Source: Thiocystis minor
GTDB taxonomy: Bacteria; Pseudomonadota; Gammaproteobacteria; Chromatiales; Chromatiaceae
Assembly: GCF_016653465.1 (NCBI RefSeq)
Contig: NZ_NHSQ01000087.1
Span: 1-60,760, forward strand
DNA length: 60,760 bases
Direction of reading: 5' to 3'
Shown here: positions 9,324 through 18,224 of the stretch, piece by piece
How positions within the stretch are numbered: position 1 is the first letter of the stretch
Layout of the letters: every line of letters starts with the position of its first letter
Notes under the pieces: generated by a model
What the model saw: the letters and a program-made list of their open reading frames with translations, nothing else
The model's database searches: none
What the model was told of the DNA's origin: nothing
Position numbers and translations under genes: made by a program

Positions 9324-12300
9324 ATGTACAGAATCGTGCGTCACCAGGTCTTTTCCGAGACCACGTTCCTGTGGGAAGTTCTGGCCCCCGACGTGGCCCA
9401 GGCCGCGCAGCCCGGTCAATTCGTGATGCTCCGACTGCACGAGGGCGGGGAACGGATCCCGCTGACCGTCGCCGATTTCGACCGCCGCGCGGGGACCGTC
9501 ACCCTGGTCATCCAGGCGTTCGGGAAGACCACGCGCGAGATGGCGCACCACTACCGGGAGGGCGACCGGTTCGCCGATTTCGTCGGTCCGCTCGGCCGGC
9601 CCCAGCACATCGAGAAGGTCGGGCATGTGGCGCTCGTCGGCGGCGGTCTCGGCATCGCGCCGATCTATCCGCAACTGCGCGCATTCAAGGCGGCGGGAAA
9701 CCGCACCACCGGCATCGTCGGGTTCCGCGCCAAGCCGTTGGTCTTCTGGGAAGACCGGTTCCGCGACTATTGCGACGAACTCATGGTCTGCACCGATGAC
9801 GGCAGCTATGGCAGGCCGGGTTTCGTCACGGAGGCGCTACGGGAGCTTCTGGAGCGCGATCCGCCCGATTTGGTGGTGGCCATCGGCCCGCCGCCGATGA
9901 TGCAGGCCTGCGTCGAAACGACACGCCCCTTCGGCGTCAAGACCCTGGTGAGCCTCAACAGCATCATGGTGGACGGGACGGGGATGTGCGGCTCCTGTCG
10001 CGTGAGCGTCAACGGACAGGTCCGGTTCGCCTGTGTCGACGGACCCGATTTCGATGGCCATCAGGTCGATTTCCAGGAGCTGATGGCGCGGCAAAAACGC
10101 TTCAAGTCGCAGGAGGCGACGGCCAGCGAGGGCTACGCGCATGTCTGCGAACTCGAACGGAAACTGTTCGAGGAAGACAAGCGAAATTATAAAAAAATCA
10201 AACAGATCGAACCGAAACAAACGCGGATGCCGGAGCGCGATCCGCAAGAACGCGCGAGGAATTTTAAAGAGGTGAATCTCGGATACACGCTTGACCTGGC
10301 CCTACAGGAAGCCGAGCGGTGTCTCCAGTGCGGCAACCCCAAATGCATTGCCGGGTGTCCCGTGCAGATCGATATTCCGCGTTTCATCCGCCATCTCCTG
10401 GTACGCGACATCGATGGCGCGGCGGCCGTCATCCGCGAGTCCAACGCCTTTCCCTCCATTTGCGGTCGCGTCTGTCCCCAGGAGACGCAGTGTGAAGCGC
10501 AATGCATCATTGGCTCCAAGGTGGAGCCGGTCGCCATCGGACGCCTGGAACGTTTCGTCGGCGATCATGCCAACCCGGCCAGAATCGCGCCGATCCCATT
10601 CGAGAAACCGCTCGGCAAGGTGGCCATCTGCGGATCTGGCCCCGCCGGTCTGGCCGCCGCGGCCGATCTGGTGAAAACGGGCTGCGACGTGACGATCTAC
10701 GAGGCGCTCCATGTGGTCGGCGGCGTCCTCCAGTTCGGCATCCCCGCCTTCCGCCTCCCCCGCGAGATCATCGCGCGCGAGGTCCAACAGTTGCGCGACC
10801 AGGGGGTCGAGATCGCGACCAATAAGGTCATCGGTCGCACCTTCACGGTTCCTCAATTGATCCAGGAGATGGGCTACGACGCCGTCTTTCTCGGCATTGG
10901 CGCCGGCGCGCCGACCTTTCTCGGCATTCCAGGCGAGCACGCCGCCACGGTCTACAGCGCCAACGAATTTCTCACCCGTGTCAATTTGATGGGAGGCGAC
11001 CGGTTTCCCTATGTCGATACCCCGATCCGCATCGGTCAGAGCGTGGCGGTGGTCGGTGCCGGCAATACCGCCATGGACTGTCTGCGTGTCGCGAAACGGC
11101 TCGGCGCGCAAAGGGTGACCTGCGTCTATCGACGCTCCGAGGCCGAGGCGCCGGCCCGCGTCGAAGAACTCCGCCACGCCCGGGAAGAGGGCGTCGAGTT
11201 TTTCTTTCTCCATGGCCCGGTCGGGGTTCTCACCGATACCGAGGGCAACGTGACGGGCATGACGGTCGAAAAGATGGCGCTGGGCGAACCCGACGCGCGG
11301 GGACGCCGCCGGCCCCTGCCGACCGGCGAACGTTTCGACATCGTCTGCGATACCGTCATCTCCGCGCTCGGCACCCGGGCGAACACGCTCGTCACCGAAT
11401 CCACCCCGGATCTCGCGCTCGACACCCGTGGTTACATCACGGCCGACGACGGCAAACTCGCATCGACGCAGGCCACCAATCTGCCCGGCGTGTTCGCCGG
11501 CGGCGATATCGTGAATGGCGGCGCCACCGTGATCCTCGCGATGGGCGCCGGACGGCGCGCGGCCAGATCGATCGAGACCTATCTGCGTCTTGGCAAGAAG
11601 TGGCCCATCACCGCGACCGATGTCGCGGACCTGGCACCCTCCGCCGTCCGGCAGGAACCTCTCGGCATCGGACCTGGGGCGACCGAGCCGGATCAAGCAG
11701 ACCGTCTGCTGTGTCCGAAATGCCACTCCCCACTGGATGACGGTGGCGACAGTTACGTCTGCTGTGCCGACGCGCGGCTGGAGTGGCGTTGCGAATCGTG
11801 CGGCAAGGTCAGCGAGGGCTTTGCCTTCCCCTACGGCGTGTGTCCTGCTTGCGGCGGGGTCTTGACGGCCCTCGACTCGCGCCGGATCGAGGGGACCGCC
11901 GCTCTCGCGGCGATTCGCGCCGCCTTCGAAATCGAGCTGGGTGGCATGGCCTTCTACCGGCGCGCCGCCAGCGAAACGCCGGAGCCCGTGCTCAAGGATC
12001 TGTTTCAACGCTTCGCCAGCATGGAAGCGGAGCACATGGCGACGCTTGCCCGCCGCTATCATGTGGACATTCCATCGCCGTCCGACACCTTCCAGGTGGA
12101 GCGAGCCGCCCTCTACGCGGGCATCGCGAGCCATCCCGACGATCCGATCAACCTGTTCCGGATCGCGATCGCCTGCGAAGAACGCGCCGTCGAGTTTTTT
12201 ACGGAACGTGGCGAACAGGAACCTGAAGACTCGCCCGAGGCGGCGCTTTACCGTGAACTGGCGGCCGAGGAGCGGGAGCACGTCGCGGTACTCGCAACGG

Positions 12301-12341
12301 AGCTGGATCGCTATCGACAAGGCAAACCTGGACTGCTGTAG
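9324..12341 (+). CDS. NfnA-NfnB-rubrerythrin three-part fusion (FNR/glutamate-synthase-beta-like oxidoreductase)
   Basis: The 1005-aa protein joins three modules. Residues 1-280 are a PyrK/NfnA-like ferredoxin reductase: an FAD part, GGGLGIAP at 106-113, and a [2Fe-2S] loop with Cys222, Cys225, Cys237 and nearby Asp217. Residues about 300-760 are NfnB/GltD-like. Two cysteine clusters (333, 336, 341, 345 and 380, 384, 390, 394) can bind [4Fe-4S] centres, GSGPAG at 437-442 binds FAD and GAGNTAMD at 578-585 binds NAD(P)H. Residues 797-843 form a zinc-ribbon/rubredoxin-like region (CPKC, CESC, CPAC). Residues about 860-995 are a ferritin-like diiron domain (Glu871, Glu901-x2-His904, Glu952/953, Glu983-x2-His986). 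Nfn interconverts ferredoxin, NADH and NADPH. Fusion to a peroxide-reducing rubrerythrin suggests direct delivery of NAD(P)H electrons to the diiron site, which is an inference. The gene stands alone. Confidence 0.85.
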   Translation: MYRIVRHQVFSETTFLWEVLAPDVAQAAQPGQFVMLRLHEGGERIPLTVADFDRRAGTVTLVIQAFGKTTREMAHHYREGDRFADFVGPLGRPQHIEKVGHVALVGGGLGIAPIYPQLRAFKAAGNRTTGIVGFRAKPLVFWEDRFRDYCDELMVCTDDGSYGRPGFVTEALRELLERDPPDLVVAIGPPPMMQACVETTRPFGVKTLVSLNSIMVDGTGMCGSCRVSVNGQVRFACVDGPDFDGHQVDFQELMARQKRFKSQEATASEGYAHVCELERKLFEEDKRNYKKIKQIEPKQTRMPERDPQERARNFKEVNLGYTLDLALQEAERCLQCGNPKCIAGCPVQIDIPRFIRHLLVRDIDGAAAVIRESNAFPSICGRVCPQETQCEAQCIIGSKVEPVAIGRLERFVGDHANPARIAPIPFEKPLGKVAICGSGPAGLAAAADLVKTGCDVTIYEALHVVGGVLQFGIPAFRLPREIIAREVQQLRDQGVEIATNKVIGRTFTVPQLIQEMGYDAVFLGIGAGAPTFLGIPGEHAATVYSANEFLTRVNLMGGDRFPYVDTPIRIGQSVAVVGAGNTAMDCLRVAKRLGAQRVTCVYRRSEAEAPARVEELRHAREEGVEFFFLHGPVGVLTDTEGNVTGMTVEKMALGEPDARGRRRPLPTGERFDIVCDTVISALGTRANTLVTESTPDLALDTRGYITADDGKLASTQATNLPGVFAGGDIVNGGATVILAMGAGRRAARSIETYLRLGKKWPITATDVADLAPSAVRQEPLGIGPGATEPDQADRLLCPKCHSPLDDGGDSYVCCADARLEWRCESCGKVSEGFAFPYGVCPACGGVLTALDSRRIEGTAALAAIRAAFEIELGGMAFYRRAASETPEPVLKDLFQRFASMEAEHMATLARRYHVDIPSPSDTFQVERAALYAGIASHPDDPINLFRIAIACEERAVEFFTERGEQEPEDSPEAALYRELAAEEREHVAVLATELDRYRQGKPGLL

Positions 12342-12382
12342 CCATGTTGGCGTCGATCATCGTTTCGGCCATTGCTCGTTGT

Positions 12383-12422
12383 CGTTGTCGTTGTCGATGA
12401 TTCGATTACGACAACGACAACG
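12383..12422. terminator. Perfect 14-bp hairpin after the Nfn fusion gene
   Basis: CGTTGTCGTTGTCG (12383-12396) pairs with CGACAACGACAACG (12409-12422) across a 12-nt loop. It begins 42 nt after the stop of the fusion gene. The arms are themselves built of a CGTTGT repeat. No T-run follows, so it may act as an mRNA 3'-end stabiliser rather than a classical terminator. Confidence 0.5.
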
Positions 12423-12612
12423 CATCTGCAAGCATTTGGCGCCATCAAGCAATCTGCGACATGGGGGGCGGGATACCCGCCCCCGGAACACTGGCCGGAT
12501 CGATGATCGAAGCCGCCATGTTCAGGAATGGTTCGGCCACAGCGCGCTCGATGGGTGCGATCGGCAGGCGCCCAGGACAGAATTCGACCATACTGCGAAC
12601 CTTGTCGGTTGC

Positions 12613-12804
12613 TAAACCGCGTCCAGCGCGATATGCGTAATTTTCAATTTGTGTTTGGCTCTGGGGATTTCACCAGCCTCACTAGAGACGCGGTTTAAAA
12701 TTTTATATTTTTAATGTCTTAAACCGCGTTCGCTCCGACAATCGTCGATGCGGCCAAGGTTAATCCAATCAAAAAACATCGCATACCGCACTGGACGCGG
12801 TTTA
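12613..12804. repeat. 192-bp palindromic (MITE-like) element with TAAACCGCGTCCAG ends
   Basis: The ends 12613-12637 and 12780-12804 are inverted repeats matching at 23 of 25 positions (core TAAACCGCGTCCAG...TATGCG). Inside, GACGCGGTTTAA (12688-12699) and TTAAACCGCGTT (12719-12730) form a second inverted pair around an AT-rich 19-bp centre, so the element looks like two head-to-head half units. It has no coding capacity. It lies immediately upstream of the binding-protein gene, whose TTG start is 26 bp beyond the right end. Confidence 0.65.
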
Positions 12805-12829
12805 ACGCGATACACCGGGAGCGCTTGGG

Positions 12830-14989
12830 TTGAGCAACAAAATCCGGATTTGGACGATCCTGCTGCCGATCTTTCTGGTCGCCGGCTGTGGGGACTCGCC
12901 TTGGAACAATCCCTATCCGGCGTCGGACGCCGACAGCAACACGGTGTACAGCTCGTTCGACGAACGGCCCAAGCATCTGGATCCCGCACGCTCCTACAGC
13001 GCCAACGAGTACGCCTTTCTGGCGCAGATCTACGAACCGCCGCTTCAATATCATTTCCTGCTGCGCTCCTATCGTCTGGTTCCGCTGTCGGCCGCCGAGG
13101 TTCCGGTGGCGCGTTATTTCGACGCGGCAGGCCAGTCATTGCCGGAGGATGCGCCCGCCGCGGACATCGCCCGCAGCGATTATCTGATTCGCATCCGGCC
13201 GGGGATGCGTTTTCAGCCGCATCCGGCGTTCGCCCGGGATACCGAAGGGCGCTTTCGGTATCACGCACTGACGGCGGCGGATCTGGATGGCATCAATCGT
13301 CTGGCCGACTTTCCGGAGGTCGGCACCCGCGAACTGACCGCCGAGGATTTCGTCCATCAGATCAAACGGCTCGCCGCGCCCTGGCTGCACTCGCCGATCG
13401 CGGGCGTGATGGGTCAGCATATTGTCGGTTTTCAGGAGCTTGCCGGGCAGCTTGAATCGGCGGCAGGGCAGGGGCCGTTGGAACAGGCCGCGACCTTGCG
13501 CCGGTCCAGTCTGGCGGGCGTCGAGGCGGTGGATCGCGACCGCTTTCGGATCAGTCTCAAGGGGAAATATCCGCAATTCGCCTATTGGCTGGCGATGCCC
13601 TTTTTCGCCCCGATGCCCTGGGAGGCCGAGGTCTTTTACGCGCAGCCGGGGCTGGCAGAGCGCAACATCACGCTCGATTGGTATCCGGTCGGCAGCGGCC
13701 CCTTTTTCCTGAGCGAAAACAATCCGAATCTGCGTATGGTGCTGGAGCGCAACCCGCATTTTCATGGCGAAGCCTATCCAACCGAGGGGATGCCGGGCGA
13801 CGCTGAATCCGGAATCCTGGCCGACGCGGGCAAACCGCTTCCCTTCATCGACCGCGCCATCTACAGCATCGAGAAAGAAGAGATCCCGCGCTGGAACAAA
13901 TTCCTTCAGGGCTATTACGACAGCTCAGGGATCGCATCGGATGCCTTCGATCAGGCGGTGCAGATCGATGTCGAGGGCGAGCCGATCCTGACCGACGCGA
14001 TGCGCGAACAAGGAATCTCGCTGCTGACCTCGGTGGAGCCTTCCAGCTTTTATCTGGGCTTCAACATGCTCGATCCGGTCATCGGCGGCGATTCGCCGCG
14101 CGCCCGCCTGCTGCGTCGCGCCATCTCCATCGCACTGGATTACGAGGAGTTCATCTCGATCTTCACCAATGGACGTGGCGTGGTGGCGCAGGGACCGATT
14201 CCGCCGGGCATCTTCGGCTATCGCGAGGGCGAGGCGGGGATCAACCCCTTCGTCTATGAATGGCGAGACGGTCGGCCAGTACGCCGGAGTCTCGACGAGG
14301 CGAAGGTGCTGATGGAGCAAGCAGGCTACCCGAACGGCATCGAGCGCGAGACCGGCCGCACGCTGACCATCAACTACGAGGCGGTCGCGACCGGACCGGA
14401 CGACCGCGCGCGCCTGAACTGGATCCGCAAGCAGTTCGCCAAGCTCGGGATCGATCTCGTCATCCGCTCGACCGACTACAACCGTTTCCAGGACAAGCTG
14501 CGCAACGGTACCGGACAGGTCTTCATGTTCGGCTGGAACGCGGACTATCCGGACCCCGAGAATTTCCTCTTTCTGCTCTATGGCCCCAATGGCAAGGTCG
14601 AGCATCAGGGCGAGAACGCCGCCAATTACGCCAACCCCGAGTTCGACCGACTGTTTGACGAGATGAAATTCATGGACGACGGTCCCGAGCGTCAGGCCAT
14701 CCTTGATCGGCTGGTCGAGATCGCGCGCACCGACGCGCCCTGGATCTGGGGCTTCCATCCCAAGGCATTCAGCCTGCATCATCAATGGATGGCGAACGCC
14801 TATCCCAACCAGATGGCCAACAACACCCTGAAATATCGCCGGATCGATCCTGAACTGCGGAAGCAGAAGCGCCAGGATTGGAACCAGCCGGTGCTCTGGC
14901 CGCTGTGGGTCGGCGCCGGTCTGCTGGTGGCGCTGGTGCTGCCGGCCTGGTGGCTGGTGCGCCGGCGCGAACGGAGGACCGCCCTGTGA
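12830..14989 (+). CDS. ABC transporter substrate-binding lipoprotein (family 5 peptide type) with C-terminal membrane anchor
   Basis: The 719-aa protein starts at TTG 12830 with GGGAG upstream. A signal peptide ends in the lipobox LVAGC (Cys20 by inspection). The body is a family-5 (oligopeptide) binding protein: 'SSFDERPKHLDPARSYSANE', 'DWYPVGSGPFFLSENNPN', 'ISIALDYEEFISIF' and a late 'MFGWNADYPDPENFLFLLYG' stretch that recurs in this family. It exceeds the usual 500-600 aa. The last 36 residues contain a hydrophobic segment (PVLWPLWVGAGLLVALVL...) followed by RRRERR, a clear C-terminal transmembrane anchor, which is unusual for this family. The stop overlaps the GTG start of the first permease (GTGA). 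Substrate is unknown. Confidence 0.85.
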   Translation: MSNKIRIWTILLPIFLVAGCGDSPWNNPYPASDADSNTVYSSFDERPKHLDPARSYSANEYAFLAQIYEPPLQYHFLLRSYRLVPLSAAEVPVARYFDAAGQSLPEDAPAADIARSDYLIRIRPGMRFQPHPAFARDTEGRFRYHALTAADLDGINRLADFPEVGTRELTAEDFVHQIKRLAAPWLHSPIAGVMGQHIVGFQELAGQLESAAGQGPLEQAATLRRSSLAGVEAVDRDRFRISLKGKYPQFAYWLAMPFFAPMPWEAEVFYAQPGLAERNITLDWYPVGSGPFFLSENNPNLRMVLERNPHFHGEAYPTEGMPGDAESGILADAGKPLPFIDRAIYSIEKEEIPRWNKFLQGYYDSSGIASDAFDQAVQIDVEGEPILTDAMREQGISLLTSVEPSSFYLGFNMLDPVIGGDSPRARLLRRAISIALDYEEFISIFTNGRGVVAQGPIPPGIFGYREGEAGINPFVYEWRDGRPVRRSLDEAKVLMEQAGYPNGIERETGRTLTINYEAVATGPDDRARLNWIRKQFAKLGIDLVIRSTDYNRFQDKLRNGTGQVFMFGWNADYPDPENFLFLLYGPNGKVEHQGENAANYANPEFDRLFDEMKFMDDGPERQAILDRLVEIARTDAPWIWGFHPKAFSLHHQWMANAYPNQMANNTLKYRRIDPELRKQKRQDWNQPVLWPLWVGAGLLVALVLPAWWLVRRRERRTAL

Positions 14990-15963
14990 CCGCCTATCTC
15001 CTGCGTCGACTGCTCTATGCCGTTCCGATTCTGATCGGCGTGAATCTGATCACCTTCGTGCTTTTTTTCGTGGTCAATTCGCCCGACGACATGGCCCGCA
15101 TGCATCTGGGCGAGAAACGGGTGACCGAGGAGGCCGTCCAGACCTGGAAACAGTCGCATGGCTATGACAAACCCCTGATCTTTAATCCCGAGGCGACCGG
15201 AATCGCGCGCCTGACCGACACCATCTTTTTCGAGAAATCGGTCCGGCTGTTCGCCTTCCAGTTCGGTTCCTCCGACGATGGGCGCGACATCGGCTACGAC
15301 ATCTCGCAGCGGATGTGGCCCAGTCTCGCCATCGCGATTCCCGTGCTGCTGGTCGGGCTGGCCTTCAATATCAGCTATGCGCTCTTCATCGTCCTGTTCC
15401 GGGCGACCTATGTGGATATTGGCAGCGTCGTGCTGCTGGTCGCCATGCTGTCCATTTCCAGCCTGTTTTACATCATTGGCGGTCAGTTCATCCTCGGAAA
15501 GCTGTTCCATCTCGCCCCGATCTCAGGCTACGACACGGGGCTGCACGCCTGGAAATTCCTAATCCTGCCGGTGATCGTCGGGGTGATCGGCGGCATCGGC
15601 GCCGGCACCCGCTGGTATCGCACGCTCTTTCTGGAAGAGATCGCCAAGGATTATGTCCGCACCGCGCGCGCCAAGGGCTTAAGCGAAGGCCGCGTGCTCT
15701 TTCGGCATGTGCTGGGCAATGCACTCATCCCCATCCTGACCGGCGTGGTGGTGGTATTGCCGCTGCTGTTCATGGGCAGTCTCATCACCGAGTCCTTTTT
15801 CGGCATTCCGGGGCTCGGCAGCTACACCATCGACGCCATCGGCAATCAGGATTTCGCCATCGTCCGCTCCATGGTGTTTCTGGGCGCCGTGCTCTACATC
15901 CTGGGGCTGATCCTGACCGATCTTTCCTATACCTTGGTCGATCCGCGGGTCAAGTTGCAATGA
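14986..15963 (+). CDS. ABC transporter permease (DppB/OppB type)
   Basis: This 325-aa permease uses a GTG start that overlaps the binding-protein stop. The N-terminus 'YLLRRLLYAVPILIGVNLIT' and the later 'LTDLSYTLVDPRVKLQ' are hallmark DppB features. The EAA loop reads 'DYVRTARAKGLSEGRVLFRH', where the ATPase would dock. It has six or so transmembrane helices. It forms the translocation pore with the next gene. No ATPase gene follows in the window. Confidence 0.9.
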   Translation: MTAYLLRRLLYAVPILIGVNLITFVLFFVVNSPDDMARMHLGEKRVTEEAVQTWKQSHGYDKPLIFNPEATGIARLTDTIFFEKSVRLFAFQFGSSDDGRDIGYDISQRMWPSLAIAIPVLLVGLAFNISYALFIVLFRATYVDIGSVVLLVAMLSISSLFYIIGGQFILGKLFHLAPISGYDTGLHAWKFLILPVIVGVIGGIGAGTRWYRTLFLEEIAKDYVRTARAKGLSEGRVLFRHVLGNALIPILTGVVVVLPLLFMGSLITESFFGIPGLGSYTIDAIGNQDFAIVRSMVFLGAVLYILGLILTDLSYTLVDPRVKLQ

Positions 15964-15976
15964 GGTCGCGTTTGCC

Positions 15977-17401
15977 ATGCCCTTGATGCCAGTTGTCCTC
16001 TGGACCGATGCGCTGGTCTTTCTGCTGATCGCGCTGGGGCTGATCTTCGGTCTCCATGCCGCGCGTCACGAACACCTGCGCGCGCCCTGGCGGCGCGTCG
16101 TGCGCTCGCGGGTCGGGGTCGCGACCCTGGTCGTGCTGAGTGCATACGGCCTAATCGGATTGCTCGATACGGTGCATTTCCGACTCAAAACGGATCAGCC
16201 GTCGTCTAGCGTCGAGCCTCAAACTGTGCAGTACGCGCCCGAGGTTCTGAGTCTGTTCGACGTGGCGTTGAGCGGATTGCGCGAGCGTCAGGAAAAGACC
16301 TATTCGGCGCCCTTTGCGACGCATCTGTTCGTCAAGGAGGCCATTCAACTGCCCGACGGCACCCTGATCCGCGACTATCCGCGACTCGAACACGGCGGCA
16401 GCCATCTCGCCGATCCCACGACCGAGCGCGGCCTGGACATCGCCTTCCGCGCGCTGCTCGGGATGTTCAAGGGGCTACTCGCCTGGGGTCTGATTGGCGC
16501 CGGAATTCTCTGGCTGCTCGCACGTCGGCGTGGCGAGCCGCTGGCGGCGATCCGGGCCGACATCCTGGCTGGACGCACCGCGATCCCCTGGCGCACCGCG
16601 CTGGCGATGCTCGGTCTGCTGTTGGTCTGCGGCTTCGTCGCCGCCGAACTGGCGGCGAACTATCACATCCTGGGCACCGACAAAGTGGGCGAGGATGTCT
16701 TTTTTCAGACCCTCAAGAGCATCCGCACCGGCCTGCTGATCGGCACCCTCACCACCCTGGTGATGCTCCCCGCCGCCCTCCTGCTCGGCATCGCCGCCGG
16801 CTATTTCCGAGGCTGGGTGGACGATGTCATCCAGTATCTCTACACCACCCTGAATTCGATCCCCGGCGTGTTGCTGATCGCCGCCGCCATCCTCATGCTT
16901 CAGGTCTACATGAGCAACCACGCGGACGACTTCGCGAGTCTGGTCGAGCGCGCCGATCTGCGCCTGCTCTTCCTCTGTCTGATCCTGGGCGTCACCAGTT
17001 GGACCGGACTGTGCCGGCTGCTGCGCGGCGAGGCGCTGAAACTGCGGGAAGTCGATTACGTGCAGGCCGCCTCCGCCCTGGGAGTCGGGCATTTCACTAT
17101 CCTCGCCCGCCATCTGTTGCCGAACGTCATGCACATTGTACTGATCACGGTGGTGCTGGACTTCAGCGGACTGGTGCTGGCCGAGGCGGTGCTGTCCTAT
17201 GTCAACATCGGCGTCGATCCGACCATGAACTCCTGGGGTAACATGATCAACAGCGCCCGCCTGGAATTAGCGCGCGACCCGGTGGTCTGGTGGTCGCTGA
17301 CCGCCGCCTTCGTGTTCATGTTCACCCTGGTGTTAGCGGCTAACCTGTTCGCCGACGTGGTGCGGGATGCCTTCGATCCGAGATTGCGGGGGGTAAACTA
17401 A
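15977..17401 (+). CDS. ABC transporter permease (DppC/OppC type), enlarged N-terminus
   Basis: At 474 aa it is about 170 residues longer than typical DppC proteins. The C-terminal half is canonical: 'GTDKVGEDVFFQTLKSIRTG' at about 234-253, the EAA loop 'LREVDYVQAASALGVGHFTI', and the final 'NLFADVVRDAFDPRLRG'. The N-terminal part adds helices (about 8-25, 45-63, 150-170) with a soluble segment of about 85 residues between the second and third. It is co-transcribed with the upstream permease (13-bp gap). The matching DppD/DppF ATPases are absent here and must come from elsewhere if the importer is functional. Confidence 0.87.
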   Translation: MPLMPVVLWTDALVFLLIALGLIFGLHAARHEHLRAPWRRVVRSRVGVATLVVLSAYGLIGLLDTVHFRLKTDQPSSSVEPQTVQYAPEVLSLFDVALSGLRERQEKTYSAPFATHLFVKEAIQLPDGTLIRDYPRLEHGGSHLADPTTERGLDIAFRALLGMFKGLLAWGLIGAGILWLLARRRGEPLAAIRADILAGRTAIPWRTALAMLGLLLVCGFVAAELAANYHILGTDKVGEDVFFQTLKSIRTGLLIGTLTTLVMLPAALLLGIAAGYFRGWVDDVIQYLYTTLNSIPGVLLIAAAILMLQVYMSNHADDFASLVERADLRLLFLCLILGVTSWTGLCRLLRGEALKLREVDYVQAASALGVGHFTILARHLLPNVMHIVLITVVLDFSGLVLAEAVLSYVNIGVDPTMNSWGNMINSARLELARDPVVWWSLTAAFVFMFTLVLAANLFADVVRDAFDPRLRGVN

Positions 17402-17444
17402 CGCGAGTGCTGTGTTTTTCATTACCTCGTTTCGGAGAGGACCG

Positions 17445-17672
17445 TCATGTGGCCATGCTGACAGACTCGATCAACTCGATGTCTTTTTTCAGCATATCGT
17501 TCACCATTTCATCCAGCGGCAATCCTTTTGCCGCAGCACGCGCCTCGAAATAGGCCGCCACATCCGCTCGCAGCGTCACCGCGATGGTTACGTGTCCGGC
17601 AAAGCGGTTGGGTTTCGCCTCCGAGTAGTCAAAGTGATACTCCGGCAATAGTTCATCTTGCGTTTCGTTCAT
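17445..17672 (-). CDS. brnA: BrnA-family antitoxin (probable)
   Basis: This 75-aa protein has a ribbon-helix-helix-like C-terminal half: 'HVTIAVTLRADVAAYFEARA' then 'KGLPLDEMVNDMLKKDIEL'. BrnA antitoxins bind their own promoter and neutralise BrnT. The start overlaps the 3' end of the upstream BrnT gene by 4 nt, the standard toxin-first order of this system. The N-terminal 'LLPEYHFDYSEAKPNRF' is also usual for partners of BrnT. Confidence 0.75.
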   Translation of the reverse strand: MNETQDELLPEYHFDYSEAKPNRFAGHVTIAVTLRADVAAYFEARAAAKGLPLDEMVNDMLKKDIELIESVSMAT

Positions 17673-17962
17673 AATCTCTTTAGCTCTTGCGGCGTTGCGA
17701 GTCTGGCGCTGATGATTCGGATGCGGCTGTCATCGACTTCTGTGAAGACGACCAAACACAACTTGCGATCGGTCAAATGGCCGATCATGATCTCGCGCCG
17801 CTCCCCTTGCGAGTGCCAGATATCAGGGAAGATTCTGGCGAGCGGATCGTCGAAAACGACAGTCACGTCAGTGAGCGCTAGGCCATGTTTGCTGGTGTTG
17901 CGGATGTCTTTGTGTTGATCCCACTCGAAAATCAAGCTCACATCAGCCGTCTCCCGTTGCAT
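17669..17962 (-). CDS. brnT: BrnT-family RNase toxin
   Basis: The 97-aa protein opens 'SLIFEWDQHKDIRNTSKHGL', the BrnT hallmark FEWDxxKxxxNxxKHG, followed by 'VFDDPLARIFPD', 'REIMIGHLTDRKLCLVVFTE' and 'IRIISARLATPQE'. BrnT is a RelE-like ribonuclease toxin that inhibits translation. The autoregulated operator would lie just upstream in 17963-18000. The pair sits between an ABC importer operon and a cluster of transposon remnants, a typical location for mobile toxin-antitoxin modules. Confidence 0.85.
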   Translation of the reverse strand: MQRETADVSLIFEWDQHKDIRNTSKHGLALTDVTVVFDDPLARIFPDIWHSQGERREIMIGHLTDRKLCLVVFTEVDDSRIRIISARLATPQELKRL

Positions 17963-17984
17963 TCACGGGTCAAGGAATCATGGT

Positions 17985-18224
17985 GTCTACTCGGGCAAGT
18001 CTAGCAAATTCTTTCGCCAGTTCGTGATCGATCAGGCCGACATTGCCCGCACCGTGGCCTCGCTGCTGCCCCAGGAGATCCCCCGGATCCTGACGCTCGA
18101 GCGCACCAACTGGAAGCTGGGACGCGCAGAGATCAACCTGCTGGTGTTGGGCGTGGCCTCTCATGGTCTGGCCATTCCGCTGTTCTGGACCGCCTTGCCC
18201 AAGGCCGGCAACTCCAATACGACC
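17985..18224 (+). pseudogene. IS4-family transposase internal fragment, interrupted
   Basis: The plus-strand frame reads 'SKFFRQFVIDQADIARTVAS', 'LLPQEIPRILTLERTNWKLG' and 'EINLLVLGVASHGLAIPLFW' up to 'TALPKAGNSNT'. This is the region of IS4-family transposases around the first catalytic Asp (LDRTNW motif; here LERTNW, so that acidic position is Glu). It has neither a proper start nor the rest of the gene. At 18225 the reading meets the left inverted repeat of an IS5-family element. It is a dead fragment. Confidence 0.7.

Noticed and set aside
10302-12320. A 672-codon open frame on the minus strand inside the Nfn fusion
   Set aside because: It is the opposite strand of conserved cofactor-binding sequence and has no domain pattern of its own.
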